From positions 4,340,001 through 4,404,000 of the forward strand of contig CAVXHV010000005.1 in assembly GCA_963761445.1 (NCBI GenBank): 64,000 nt of DNA. The letters run 5' to 3'. Position 1 is the first letter of the stretch, and each line of letters opens with the position of its first letter. The DNA comes from CAVXHV01 sp963761445 (GTDB lineage: Bacteria; Planctomycetota; Planctomycetia; Isosphaerales; Isosphaeraceae). Made by a program: the position numbers and the translations under genes. Positions 26,742 through 36,478 of the stretch are shown here, one piece after another. Below the pieces are notes generated by a model, which was given only the letters and a program-made list of their open reading frames with translations, ran no database searches and was not told the origin of the DNA.

Positions 26742-28054
26742 TCCTGGTGCGGCACTGCCCGCCCGATTCCCTGGTAGGTAAAACCGAGTGCCGCCATGCG
26801 AGCCGGGTCGAATACGTTGCGTCCGTCGAAAATCACCGGCTGGCGCATCAAGCGGCGCATCACCTCGAAGTCCGGGTTGCGAAACTCGTTCCACTCCGTG
26901 ACCACGACAAGTGCGTCAGCCTGCTCGAGCGCGCCGTAGGGCCGGTCACAGTAGACGACCCGGTCACCATACAGAGCACGAACATTACCCAGCGCTTCGG
27001 GGTCGTGAAGCCGCAGCGCCGCTCCTGCGTTCAAGAGCAAATCGATCAACACCAGGGCCGGGGCCTCGCGCACGTCGTCGGTTCGCGGCTTGAAGGCCAG
27101 CCCCCAGATCGCAATCGTCTTGTCCTTGATTTCCCCGCGAAAGTGCCGGTCGATCTTGCGGAAAAGCACGTTCTTCTGTGCCTCATTGACGCTGTCGACG
27201 GCCTCCATCATCCGCGCGGAGAGGCCTCTGGTCTGGGCCATGTGAATCACGGCGCGGATGTCTTTGGGAAAGCAGCTACCTCCGTAGCCCACACCGGGAA
27301 AGAGGAAGTGAAACCCGATTCGCTGGTCGTGCCCGATGCCGCGGCGCACGTCGTTGATATCGGCTCCATACTCTTCGCACAGGTTTGCCATCTCGTTGAT
27401 GAAGCTGATCTTGGTCGCCAGCAGGCAATTGGCGACGTACTTGGTCATCTCAGCACTTTCGGGGCTCATGACCAGGAACGGCCTGTCCGTCCTCAGAAAC
27501 GGCTCGTAAAGGTTGTGCAGCCGTTTGGCCACTTCCGGGCGGCGCGCACCGACGACCACCCGGTCAGGCTTGTTGAAGTCGTCGATCGCGGCTCCTTCCT
27601 TGAGGAACTCAGGGTTGCTTGCCACGTCGAAGGGGACAGTCGTGAACTCGGCCATCCGGCGGGCGAGCTCGGCATTGGTTCCAACCGGCACGGTGCTCTT
27701 CACAACGATCGTTTTGGGAGACTCGAGCGCTTTGGCGATCTGGCAGCCAACCTCCCACACGCCGGAAAGATCCGCACCGCCGTCATCGCCCTGGGGAGTC
27801 CCGACGGCAATGAAAACGATCTCCGCCTCGCTGATTCCCTCCGCGAGCTTGGTTGTGAATGACAGTCGGCCGTCACGCAGGTTTCGGTGCACAAGCTCAC
27901 CCAGACCCGGCTCGTAAATCGGCACTCGCCCTTGTATGAGGCCCTCGATCTTACTTTTAACCTTGTCAACACATACGACGTCATTCCCGCTCTCGGCAAG
28001 GCACGTTCCCTGCACCAGGCCGACGTATCCGGTTCCGACTACTGCGATCTTCAT
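26738..28054 (-). CDS. ugd: UDP-glucose 6-dehydrogenase
   Basis: This 438-aa protein starts at ATG 28054. It has the NAD-binding GTGYVG at residues 7-12, VGTPQGDDGGADLS, KSTVPVGT, SNPEFLKEGAAIDDF and the catalytic Cys261 in GYGGSCFPKD. The C-terminal UDP-binding domain is present (AIWGLAFKPRTDDVREAP). It oxidises UDP-glucose to UDP-glucuronate for polysaccharide synthesis. Length and motifs are complete. Its stop codon overlaps the pabB start, an unusual operon partner, so the link may be only transcriptional. Confidence 0.95.
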   Translation of the reverse strand: MKIAVVGTGYVGLVQGTCLAESGNDVVCVDKVKSKIEGLIQGRVPIYEPGLGELVHRNLRDGRLSFTTKLAEGISEAEIVFIAVGTPQGDDGGADLSGVWEVGCQIAKALESPKTIVVKSTVPVGTNAELARRMAEFTTVPFDVASNPEFLKEGAAIDDFNKPDRVVVGARRPEVAKRLHNLYEPFLRTDRPFLVMSPESAEMTKYVANCLLATKISFINEMANLCEEYGADINDVRRGIGHDQRIGFHFLFPGVGYGGSCFPKDIRAVIHMAQTRGLSARMMEAVDSVNEAQKNVLFRKIDRHFRGEIKDKTIAIWGLAFKPRTDDVREAPALVLIDLLLNAGAALRLHDPEALGNVRALYGDRVVYCDRPYGALEQADALVVVTEWNEFRNPDFEVMRRLMRQPVIFDGRNVFDPARMAALGFTYQGIGRAVPHQE

Positions 28055-28821
28055 TGCGTGGCTCTTTGGTTGCTTTGGTAAATCTTGCCTGGCTCGTTGG
28101 GGCGATCCCTCTTTGCCGCACCCTATTCGTCGATAAAACGGCCATCCTGCCATGCTACGGTTCGCTCGACAAGGCGAGCGCGAGCTCGACCTTCCAATCG
28201 GCACCTTCTCTACAGGCCGTCTAACCCGTCCAGACCGTCCTCGCCGATCAGGTTATCAGACTAGCCTTGCCCGCGGATTCGCCTATAATATCACTGGTAC
28301 AGGACGTCTTCCTCAGTCGGCGGACTTGCAACGGAGGCCGCGGTGCGTTCAATCGGCCCCGATGGTGCACGAGCCTTGACCGCGGAAGCAGGAAGTGGCC
28401 TGTTCGGGCCCGAAGTGGTGCTGTCACGGATGGCCGGGTCGAATCCTATCCCTGGTGTGCGTTCCCGGATCTCGGGATCATTTTCGTGCCTCGGACGGCT
28501 TGCAGGAAAGGTCGGGCAGTTCTCTGCGCGGGAACTGATGGCCGCGGTGTCCAGAGCGCCGGACGTTGTTTTTCGGCTGCGATCGGAGAAGCCGTCGTCC
28601 ACTCTGGGCTCGGCCGTCGTATTTCCTTCAGGGAGGCTGAGGCGCCTGCCGAGCCCTATACAACAGAGAAGCTCGCAACACGTGTCGGCTCGGCAGGCGC
28701 CTCAGCTTCCCTGAGACGGGGGGAGTGACTGGCTCGGAAGAGCCGCGTCCTTTTCCAAGAGAGATCGAGTCCCTCGCGCCCGCCCAAGAAGCGGGTCGAG
28801 TGTGTCTTGAGGGTCTTGGCC
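28055..28821. other. Intergenic region with a long hairpin repeat
   Basis: About 770 bases lie between divergent operons. Several frames are open because of GC content, but none resembles a protein. It contains the 28-bp inverted repeat at 28628-28714. Promoters for ugd and for the beta-oxidation operon must lie here. Confidence 0.5.
28628..28714. repeat. Long inverted repeat (EAEAPAEP type)
   Basis: A 28-base arm at 28628-28655 and its inverted partner at 28687-28714 match at 27 positions, around a 31-base loop. The core is GGCGCCTGCCGAGCC. Translated, each arm gives EAEAPAEP, a frequent planctomycete repeat signature. Confidence 0.85.
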
Positions 28822-30114
28822 ATGCGAACGGCGAAAGTTGAGCAGCGCGAGGCCCGCTGGCGAAGCTGGGCGCCGTCCTGGCTGGCGAGCCATCGGCCAT
28901 CGAGGCTGGTTCTTCCCAGGCCCCCCGGGGCACCGAGCCTGGCGGCCACCCCGGCGCGGCGCCAGGTCGGCGCGAGACGACCTCAAGAAGCGAATTTCGG
29001 CGCGGCCATCGCCTTTCGCGGCTACGACGTGAGCAACATCGGCCGCAGCCCGGAGCTCCTCGAGCACCCGGTCTACGGCCCGATTGTCCGCACCACGCTC
29101 GAGGCTGCGTCGGCGCTTTGCAGCGAGGCGCAGGGAGAGAAAGTTGATCTCGTCGCCCGGGTGCTCGCCCACGAGCCGTCCGACCTCTCGACCTTCGTAC
29201 ACGATATCGGGACTGTCGTCGCAGTGCAGATCGCGCAGATCCGAATTCTCGAGGAGATTTTCGAGATCCCAGTGCATCAAGCGCGGCTCTCGTTCGGCCA
29301 CAGCATCGGCGAGCTATCAGCCCTCGTGCTGGGCGGCGTCTTCACCATGGAGCAGCTTCTGCCCGTACCTCTTTCGCTGGCAAAGGATTGCGCCGAGCTG
29401 ACGGCCAACACCACGATGGGAATCCTCTCCGTGCACGGCGCGACGCTTCAGATCGAGGATGTCGAGCACTTGTGCGCGTCGATCAGCCGCCGCGGTCATG
29501 GTTTGATCGGTCCCTCGACGTATCTCTCGCCGTACCAGGCGCTTCTTCTGGGGCAGCACGACACGCTCTCCATGCTCGAGCAGGAGATGCACGAATTCCT
29601 GCCCGCGGGCGTCACGCTGCGGCGCAGACCGAATCACTGGCCGCCGTTGCACACGCCGCTCGTCTGGGAGCGCAATATTCCCAACCGAACCGCGATGGCG
29701 ATGCACCACATCGGCGGCGGCGTGAGCAAGCCGATCCCGACCATTGTCTCGTGCACGACGGGCAATTCCAGCTACGACGAATGGAACAGCCGTGCGATCC
29801 TGGCCGACTGGACCGATCATCCGCAGCGATTATGGGATGTCATGGAGAACGCCCTGGCGTCCGGGGCTGATATTGTGATTCACGCCGGTCCCGAGCCCAA
29901 GTTGTTCCCGACGGGGTTCGACCGGCTGAGCAATCGGATCATGAAACAACTGAAAATGAAGCACCTTGACCGCCTGGGCAGCAGTGTGATCCCCAGCATC
30001 AGCCGCAATAGCTGGTTGACCCGAAAGCTCCCAGCCAACGCTGTGCTGTTGCGGGCTCCGTTCCTGAACCATATCATTCTGGAGGACTGGCTGCTCGCAC
30101 AGGAGGTCTCCTGA
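28822..30114 (+). CDS. Acyltransferase-domain protein (FabD/malonyltransferase-like)
   Basis: ATG 28822 follows GAGGG by about 8 nt. The first 65 residues are basic and Pro-rich and of doubtful conservation. From about residue 62 (AIAFRGYDVSNIGRSPELL) the alpha/beta hydrolase-like acyltransferase fold begins. The nucleophile elbow is FGHSIGELSAL with Ser161. VVAVQIAQIRILEEIF precedes it, and LHTPLVWERNIPNR and AGPEPKLFPTGFDRL follow. The FabD FPGQGSQ start is missing, so it is a divergent relative rather than true FabD. It heads the beta-oxidation operon, 27 nt before the acyl-CoA dehydrogenase, and may move acyl groups in fatty acid recycling; this is inference. Confidence 0.75.
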   Translation: MRTAKVEQREARWRSWAPSWLASHRPSRLVLPRPPGAPSLAATPARRQVGARRPQEANFGAAIAFRGYDVSNIGRSPELLEHPVYGPIVRTTLEAASALCSEAQGEKVDLVARVLAHEPSDLSTFVHDIGTVVAVQIAQIRILEEIFEIPVHQARLSFGHSIGELSALVLGGVFTMEQLLPVPLSLAKDCAELTANTTMGILSVHGATLQIEDVEHLCASISRRGHGLIGPSTYLSPYQALLLGQHDTLSMLEQEMHEFLPAGVTLRRRPNHWPPLHTPLVWERNIPNRTAMAMHHIGGGVSKPIPTIVSCTTGNSSYDEWNSRAILADWTDHPQRLWDVMENALASGADIVIHAGPEPKLFPTGFDRLSNRIMKQLKMKHLDRLGSSVIPSISRNSWLTRKLPANAVLLRAPFLNHIILEDWLLAQEVS

Positions 30115-30141
30115 CCCCAAACGAAAGATGAGGCTTGCCCG

Positions 30142-32056
30142 ATGGAAACCCAGTTAAAGGAACCGGAGCGCGAAACATTCATCGAAGCCGCGCTCAAGAT
30201 GGGTGGCAAGAGCGAGGAAGAAGCACGGACGACCGGCACGGTGGATCGAGCCGACGATCAGGTCGATGCCCTCTTCGCCGCGCGCTACCAGACCGCGAAC
30301 AGTCCCGTCCACCGCGCCGTCTGGGACCGAAAGCTTCCCGTCGAGCTCTTCCTGCCCCAGCAGCCGGAAGTGCCCCAGGCATGCCAGCGGACGATGCAAG
30401 AGTCGCTCGAGGCCGTCACTCGCCACCGGGCGGCGGGAACCTTGTACGGGCCCGACAACAAGGTGTCGCAGGCCGTCCTCGATGATCTCTCCGCCGCCGG
30501 CTACTGGGGCCTCTTGATCGACCCCAAGTACGGCGGCGTCGGTGCCCCGTTTGCCGCCTTTTCGCGGTTCTTGCTGCGAATGGCGACGATCGAACCGAAT
30601 GTGGCCGGGCTTGCGTCGGTTCACGGTTGCATCGGTGCGGTTGACCCGCTGCGAACATTCGGCAGCGCCGAGCAGAAAGAACGCTATCTTCCCCAACTGG
30701 CCAGCGGTGAGAAGCTCTCGGGTTTTGCACTGACCGAGCCCTGCGCCGGCTCGGACTTGACCGCTCTGCGCACCGACTGCGCGGCTCGACGGCGATGAAT
30801 TTGTCATCGACGGCGAGAAGCTATTCATCACAAACGCCGTACCAGGGCGCACGGTCGGCCTGGTCTGCCGGATCGAGGGCCGGCCGGCGGTGCTGATCGT
30901 CGATCTGCCCGACCACGAAAACGACCAGTTCAAGCTCGTGACTTACGGCCTCTTCGCCCTCAAGCACCTGCATAACAACGGGCTCAAGTTCAATGGCCTG
31001 CGCGTGCCCGCCGAGAATCTGCTCCGGCCGGCGCAGGGCGACGGGCTGACGATCGCCTACCACGGCCTCAACCTGGGCCGGGTGGCCTTGTGCGCCACCG
31101 CGGCAGGCTCGATGAGGATCATGCTCGCCAACCTGCTTCCCTGGGCGCGCTTCCGCCGGACTTACGGCGCAGCGATTGTCACTCGCGAGCTGGTCTTGCG
31201 GCGAATCGGCCGCCTGGCTGCCTTGATCGTCGGCTGCGACGCGCTCGTCGATTGGTGCTCGTGGCTGCTCGACCAGGGCTACCGCGGTGAGCTGGAATGC
31301 ATCGTTGCCAAGATCTTCGGCAGCGAGGCGCAGAAAGAAGCGGCCATCGAGCTCTTCATGAAAACTCACGGCGGCCGAGCGTTCCTGCGCGGGCATCCGT
31401 TCGGAGAGAACGTTCACGAATATCTCGCCCCGTGTATCTACGAAGGCGAAGGCGAGATGCTGGGCATGGCGTTCTTCAAGTCGCTGATCAAGGAACACGG
31501 CAAGACGTTCTTCGAGCCCGTCGGCCGGGCGCTGCAGGCCGCGGGCATCAAAAAGCCCAATCCCATGAACCCGGCCCATGCGTGGGCGCTCAAGGGAGTG
31601 CTCGGGCCCTATGCGAAGTGGCGGATGTCTGAGATGCTCACGCCGCGGCAGCGGCTGCACCTGGACGGCGCGCCGATCCCGGCCGCTCTGGCCGCGCACG
31701 CCCAGTTCGCAGTGGCGGGCCTCGAAGCAAGCCGCATGGAGATCAGCAATCTGATGTTCAAGCACCAGCTCAAGCTGGCGGACCGCCAGTGCCGGATGGC
31801 CGAGCTTTCGCAGCGGATCCAGGATCGGGTTGTGATGCTCGAAACCAGTCTCTGGGCCGGCAGGCAATCGAGTGAGATCGTGCAGGCGGCGGCCGATGTT
31901 CTCTGCAGCGACTTGAAGCGCCGGCTCACCGGACGGCGGCCGACCGACGCAGAGCTACGTGCGGTCACCAAGCTTGGCGATGCCGTCGCTTCCGGCGGGT
32001 TCGAGGCGATCGCGGGCATCGATGCCGGCGAAATCTTGATGCCGTACGCATCCTGA
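30142..32056 (+). CDS. Acyl-CoA dehydrogenase (one frameshift)
   Basis: This FAD enzyme performs the first step of beta-oxidation. Codons 1-213 are intact to GFALTEPCAGSDLTALRT. One extra or missing base near 30775-30782 then displaces the frame, and the correct continuation (ARLDGDEFVIDGEKLFITNA, GLKFNGLRVPAENLL, FRRTYGAAIVTRELV, ELFMKTHGGRAFLRGHP) runs to 32056. The corrected length of about 637 aa is longer than medium-chain enzymes. It has an extra C-terminal domain (SEMLTPRQRLHLDGAPIP onward), as in FadE-like proteins. It is followed by FadJ after 29 nt. Confidence 0.85.
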
Positions 32057-32085
32057 CCAGACCCAAGTGAAGGAGTAGCTTGAAT

Positions 32086-34241
32086 ATGGCCAATGCATTT
32101 CAACTGGACGAGCTCGACGGCCAGATCGCGCAGGTCACGTTCGACGTTTCCGACAAGAAGGTCAACACGCTCGGCCGCGAGATCCTGCAAGAGCTCGCCG
32201 GGCTGGCGGCCGCGCTCGAAAAGCGCACCGACCTGCGCGGATTGCTGTTGCGGAGCGGGAAGCCGGGCCAGTTCGTCGCCGGAGCCGACTTGAACGAGCT
32301 GGCCGCCATGAGCTACGCCTCGGCCGACCAGGTGGCCGGCCTGCTCACATCGGGCCACGGGCTTTTCAACCGCATCAGCCGGTTACCGTTTCCCATGGTG
32401 GCCTTGATCGACGGCGCCTGTATGGGCGGCGGCACGGAGCTGGCGCTCGTCATGGACGAGCGCCTGGTCTCGACCGCGCCTCACACCCAGATCGGCCTGC
32501 CTGAAGTGAGCCTCGGGCTCTTGCCGGGCTGGGGAGGCACGCAGAGGCTGCCGCGCCTGATCGGAGTGAACGCGGCCATCGAGATGGTGTGCTCGAGCGA
32601 GATCATCTCCGCGCAAAAGGCCGTTTCTCTGGGCTTCGCCTTCGACGCGGTTCCTCCCGAGAGCCTGATCGCGGAAGGCCGCAGGCTCGTCGAGTATCTG
32701 ATCGCGAACGGGCAGTGGAAGGAACGGCGAGCCGCCCGCGAGCAGGCGCTGGGCCTCTCCGCCGACTCGTTTCAGTTTGCCTTTGCCGTCGCCGAGGGTG
32801 CCATCAAGGGCAAGACCAAGGGACAATATCCCGCGCCCTGGTCGCACTCAAGGCGATTCGCGACGGCTGCAACCTACCGCTCGAAGAAGGGCTGAAGGTC
32901 GAGCAGAAAGCCTTTCAAGAGCTGCACGGCTCGCCGATCATGGGCAATCTGATCGCCATCTTCTTCATGAAGAACCGCCTGTCGCGCGATCCGGGCGTGA
33001 GCAACCCGGCTGTTGCGCCCAAGGCCGTGAAGCGAGTCGGAGTGTCGGGAGCGGGCTTGATGGGCTCAGGCATTGTCGCCGCGCACGCACGGTCGGGAAT
33101 CCCGACCGCAATGGTCGATATCGACGACGCCAAGATCTCCGACGGCATGAAGCGCGCCCAGGAAGTGGTCATGAGCCGGATCAAGATCGGCAGGGCCACT
33201 CCCAGGGACATGGCGACCATGCTGGCGGCAATCAGCACCTCCACTTCGCCCAAGATCTTCGCAGACTGCGACGTGGTCATCGAGGCGGTGACCGAGAACG
33301 AGGCCCTCAAGAAAGAGGTTTACAAGGGGCTCTCCCAGGTGATGCGACCCGACGCGATCCTGGCGTCGAACACCTCGACAATCTCGATCACCCGCATGGC
33401 CGAATCGGCGCCGAACGCGGAGCAGTTCATCGGCATGCATTTCTTCAGTCCGGTCGATCGCATGGAGCTGGTCGAGATCATTCGCGGCGCCAAGACGAGC
33501 GACGCGACGGTGGCCACGATCGTGGCCCTTGCCAGGAAAATCCGCAAGACGCCGATCGTGGTCAACGACTGCCCGGGGTTCCTGGTCAATCGCGTGCTGT
33601 TCCCGTACATGAACGAGAGCCTCATCCTCTTGCATGAGGGTGTGGCGATGGATGCGATCGACCGCGCGGCGACGAAGTTCGGCATGCCGGTGGGCCCGCT
33701 CACGTTGACCGATATGGTAGGCCTTCAGACCGCGTGCTTTGCCGGCAAGGTGATCGCGCACGCTTTTCCCGATCGGGTGGTGACTTCGCCCATCCTCGAA
33801 GAGATGCTCAAGGCTGGCCCCATGGGGAGCTCGCCGGTCCAGAAGTTCTGGATCACGGACGGCAAACGGTCGGCGCCGCAGGCCAACCCGACCGTCCTCG
33901 CGATCATCGCCAAGCACAAGACAGCCGAGAAATCGCTGTCCCAGGAAGAGATCACCGACCGTTTGTTCCTGCCCATGCTGCTCGAGGCGACCCGGGTGCT
34001 GGCGGAAGGGATCGTCCGTGAGCCGGCTGACGTGGACATGGGGTTGATCCTGGGGATCGGGTTCCCGCCGTTCCGAGGCGGAATCCTCCGGTGGTGCGAC
34101 AGCCAGGGAGTCGGTGCCGTGGTCGATCGCCTGGCGCGCTATGCACCGCTCGGCAAACGGTTCGAGCCAACCGAGTTGCTCGTTGAGAAGGCACGGAAGG
34201 GTGAGCCGTTCTATCCTCGCCCCAAGCTCGTGGCGGGATGA
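32086..34241 (+). CDS. fadJ: 3-hydroxyacyl-CoA dehydrogenase/enoyl-CoA hydratase, FadJ type (one frameshift)
   Basis: ATG 32086 has AAGGAG 11 nt upstream; a TTG at 32080 is the alternative. The hydratase half shows GKPGQFVAGADLNEL, DGACMGGGTELALVMDERL and PEVSLGLLPGWGGTQRLPR, with the two oxyanion/glutamate motifs. At about 32840 one C appears to be missing from a CCC run (after GQYPAP), and the sensible frame continues LVALKAIRDGC. The dehydrogenase half has GVSGAGLMGSGIV (NAD site), SNTSTISIT, GMHFFSPVDRMELVEI and CPGFLVNRVLFPY. The total is about 718 aa after correction, normal for FadB/FadJ. It catalyses steps two and three of beta-oxidation. Confidence 0.88.
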
Positions 34242-34283
34242 ACTCTCGATCAATCAGAACATTCACGGCGGGAGAATACTTCG

Positions 34284-35447
34284 ATGAGAAAAGCCGTCGT
34301 TATTGACGCTGTGCGGACGCCTGTCGGGCGCGCATCCGCAGACAAGGGATATTTTCGCGACGCCCGCGCCGAGGACCTGTCTGCCCATGTGATGCAGGCG
34401 ATACTCAAACGCACCGGCATTGCACCGCGAGAGATCGAGGACGTGCGCTGGGGGTGCGTGCAACAGCAGGGCGAGCAGGGATTTGACGTGGCACGCATCG
34501 CCGCGCTCGTCGCCGGCCTGCCGGAGCAGACGGGTGGGGTGACGATCAACCGCAATTGCGGCTCGAGCTTGCAGGCGATCAACGACGCGGCCATGAGCGT
34601 CGCCTCCGGCTGCGAGGATGTTCAGCTTGCCGGCGGCGTCGAGCACATGGACCACGTGCCCATGAGCAAGGACTACAACCCTTGTCCCTCGCTCTTCCGC
34701 AGGCACAGCGAGGCCATCATGAACATGGGGCTCACGGCCGAGTACCTGGCCGCGAAGTACCGAATTCCGCGGGGAAAGCAGGATGAATTCGCCTTGCGCA
34801 GCCATCAGCTTGCCGCCAAGGCGACCGACGGCGGCCAGTTCGCCGCCGAGATCGTTCCCACCTGGGGCAGAGACGAAGCCGGCCACAAGGTCCTGCTTTC
34901 GACCGACCAGTGCATCCGGCGCGAGACTTCGCTCGAGGCACTGGGATCGCTTCCGCCCGCGTTCAACCCCGATGGCGGCAGCGTGACGGCGGGTAACAGC
35001 TCGCCGATCAACGTTGGTGCCGCTGCGCTCCTGGTGATGTCGGAGGAAAAAGCCAAGGAATTGGGCCAGAAGCCGATTGCCTGGATCCGGGCGATGGCCG
35101 TCGCCGGCGTGAACCCTGAAGAAATGGGAATCGGCCCGGTTCCCGCCGTTCAAAAAGCGCTCAAGCGGGCCGGCCTCAAGCTCGACCAGATCGAGTGCAT
35201 CGAGCTCAACGAGGCATTCGCCGTTCAGGTGCTCTCCGTGCTCAAGCTGCTGGGAATCGGCGAAGACAAGGTGAACACCCGCGGCGGAGCCATCGCAATC
35301 GGCCATCCCCTTGGGGCCAGCGGTGCGCGGATCGCCACCACGTTGCTTCATCGCATGCGCGACCAGGGAGCGAAGCTCGGCCTGGCGACCATGTGCATCG
35401 GACAAGGGCAGGGCGTTGCGACGATCTTTGAGAGATTTGATAACTGA
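34284..35447 (+). CDS. fadA: Acetyl-CoA C-acyltransferase (thiolase)
   Basis: This 387-aa thiolase is complete. The acyl-carrying nucleophile is Cys92 (NRNCGSSLQAI). The second half has ELNEAFAVQVLSV, GGAIAIGHPLGASGARI with His341, and Cys371 (MCIGQGQG). It performs the last, thiolytic step of beta-oxidation and closes the FadJ/FadE-like operon, beginning 42 nt after fadJ. A biosynthetic acetoacetyl-CoA role cannot be excluded from motifs alone, but context favours degradation. Confidence 0.92.
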   Translation: MRKAVVIDAVRTPVGRASADKGYFRDARAEDLSAHVMQAILKRTGIAPREIEDVRWGCVQQQGEQGFDVARIAALVAGLPEQTGGVTINRNCGSSLQAINDAAMSVASGCEDVQLAGGVEHMDHVPMSKDYNPCPSLFRRHSEAIMNMGLTAEYLAAKYRIPRGKQDEFALRSHQLAAKATDGGQFAAEIVPTWGRDEAGHKVLLSTDQCIRRETSLEALGSLPPAFNPDGGSVTAGNSSPINVGAAALLVMSEEKAKELGQKPIAWIRAMAVAGVNPEEMGIGPVPAVQKALKRAGLKLDQIECIELNEAFAVQVLSVLKLLGIGEDKVNTRGGAIAIGHPLGASGARIATTLLHRMRDQGAKLGLATMCIGQGQGVATIFERFDN

Positions 35448-35458
35448 GTCTCGCAAAT

Positions 35459-36247
35459 ATGATCCGTCACCCACTCGCCCTGCGCCTCGACGCCGATCAG
35501 CCTGCCCGCGAGCAGATCCACGAAGCCGCGCGGCTGGGTGCTCGGGGCGTTGTGCTTGAAGCCTCGGGTGAGCTCGCGCCGCATCGCTTGAGCGAAACCG
35601 GGCGCCGCGAGATCCGCCATCTGCTCAAGTCGGTCGAGCTGCCGCTGGCCGCACTGGCCTTGCCCACCCGGCGCCCGTTCGACTCTCCTGAGCAGCTCGA
35701 CGACCGGATTCGCCGCGCGGACAGCGCCTTTGCGATGGCGTACGAGCTGGGCACGAAGATCGTGCTTGCGCGTGTCGGCGCGGTCCCGCCGGAGGACGAC
35801 ACCGCTCGAACCGAAGCGTTCACGACAGCGCTTCGCGATCTGGGCACGCGGGCCGAGCACCGTGGGGTCCAGTTGGCCATCGAGACGGGCTCCGAGCCGG
35901 GCGAGCCTCTCAAAGCGTTCCTCGAAACGACGGGTCTGCCCGCCTTGGCCGTCAGCATTGATCCCGCCGCGGCGCTACCCTCGGGAACTGATCCCATCGC
36001 CTCGGCGCGCTTGCTCGGAGGGTGGATCGTGCACGCTTACGCGAACGACGCGGTCCACTCGTCCGCTTCTGCCGCCGCCAATCCGCGTGGCTTCGGGTTT
36101 CGGCCAGGCGGCCTCGACTGGGAAGAATACCTCGGTGCTCTGGAAGAGATCGGCTACCGCGGATTCTTGACGATCTGGCCCGCGGCCGACCGGCCGGTCG
36201 CAGCGCAGTTCACCGCGATCTCGCGCCGCCTCAACCAGATCAATTGA
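35459..36247 (+). CDS. Sugar phosphate isomerase/epimerase-like TIM barrel
   Basis: This 262-aa protein has the xylose-isomerase-like TIM barrel layout (LALRLDADQPAREQIHEAARLG at the start; read motifs HEAARLGARGVVLEA and AIETGSEPGEPL). VSIDPAAAL and GFGFRPGGLDWEEYLGALEE follow, then YRGFLTIWP. Acidic and His residues at expected metal positions are present but not complete. It starts 11 nt after the thiolase stop, so it is probably co-transcribed. The link to fatty acid degradation is unclear. The substrate is unknown. Confidence 0.75.
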   Translation: MIRHPLALRLDADQPAREQIHEAARLGARGVVLEASGELAPHRLSETGRREIRHLLKSVELPLAALALPTRRPFDSPEQLDDRIRRADSAFAMAYELGTKIVLARVGAVPPEDDTARTEAFTTALRDLGTRAEHRGVQLAIETGSEPGEPLKAFLETTGLPALAVSIDPAAALPSGTDPIASARLLGGWIVHAYANDAVHSSASAAANPRGFGFRPGGLDWEEYLGALEEIGYRGFLTIWPAADRPVAAQFTAISRRLNQIN

Positions 36248-36437
36248 CACCGCACTCGGGTATTCTGGCCGCGCGCCATGTTCTCCGCCCCAACGGGGCG
36301 CGGGTCAATAGCCAGGGGCTTCCAGCCCCTGGACCTCGAGCCCCTGGACGTCGAGCACGCGGACCTCAAGCCCCGGGAGTATAGCGCGATCGCACGACGC
36401 GTCGACCAGATCATTTGACCGCTCACTCGGGTGTTCG
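36226..36437. repeat. Imperfect direct repeat flanking palindromes
   Basis: The end of the isomerase gene (36226-36267, encoding RRLNQIN then stop) is repeated in diverged form at 36396-36437 (RRVDQII then stop). Between them lie two hairpins, GCCCCAACGGGGC at about 36287-36299 and CCAGGGGCTTCCAGCCCCTGG-type at about 36312-36332, and a run of CCCCTGGAC units. It may be the scar of a repeat insertion with target duplication. Confidence 0.55.
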
Positions 36438-36478
36438 GATCGCTATATTTGTTTCTCTGCGCCTCCAAAATCCCGCGT

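Noticed and set aside
26726..27862. 378-codon + strand ORF opposite ugd
   Set aside because: Ugd is fully conserved on the - strand; the + strand product is an antisense shadow.
30821..31867. Long - strand ORFs opposite the acyl-CoA dehydrogenase, FadJ and thiolase genes
   Set aside because: High third-position GC opens antisense frames. The products show no motifs, while the + strand encodes clear enzymes.
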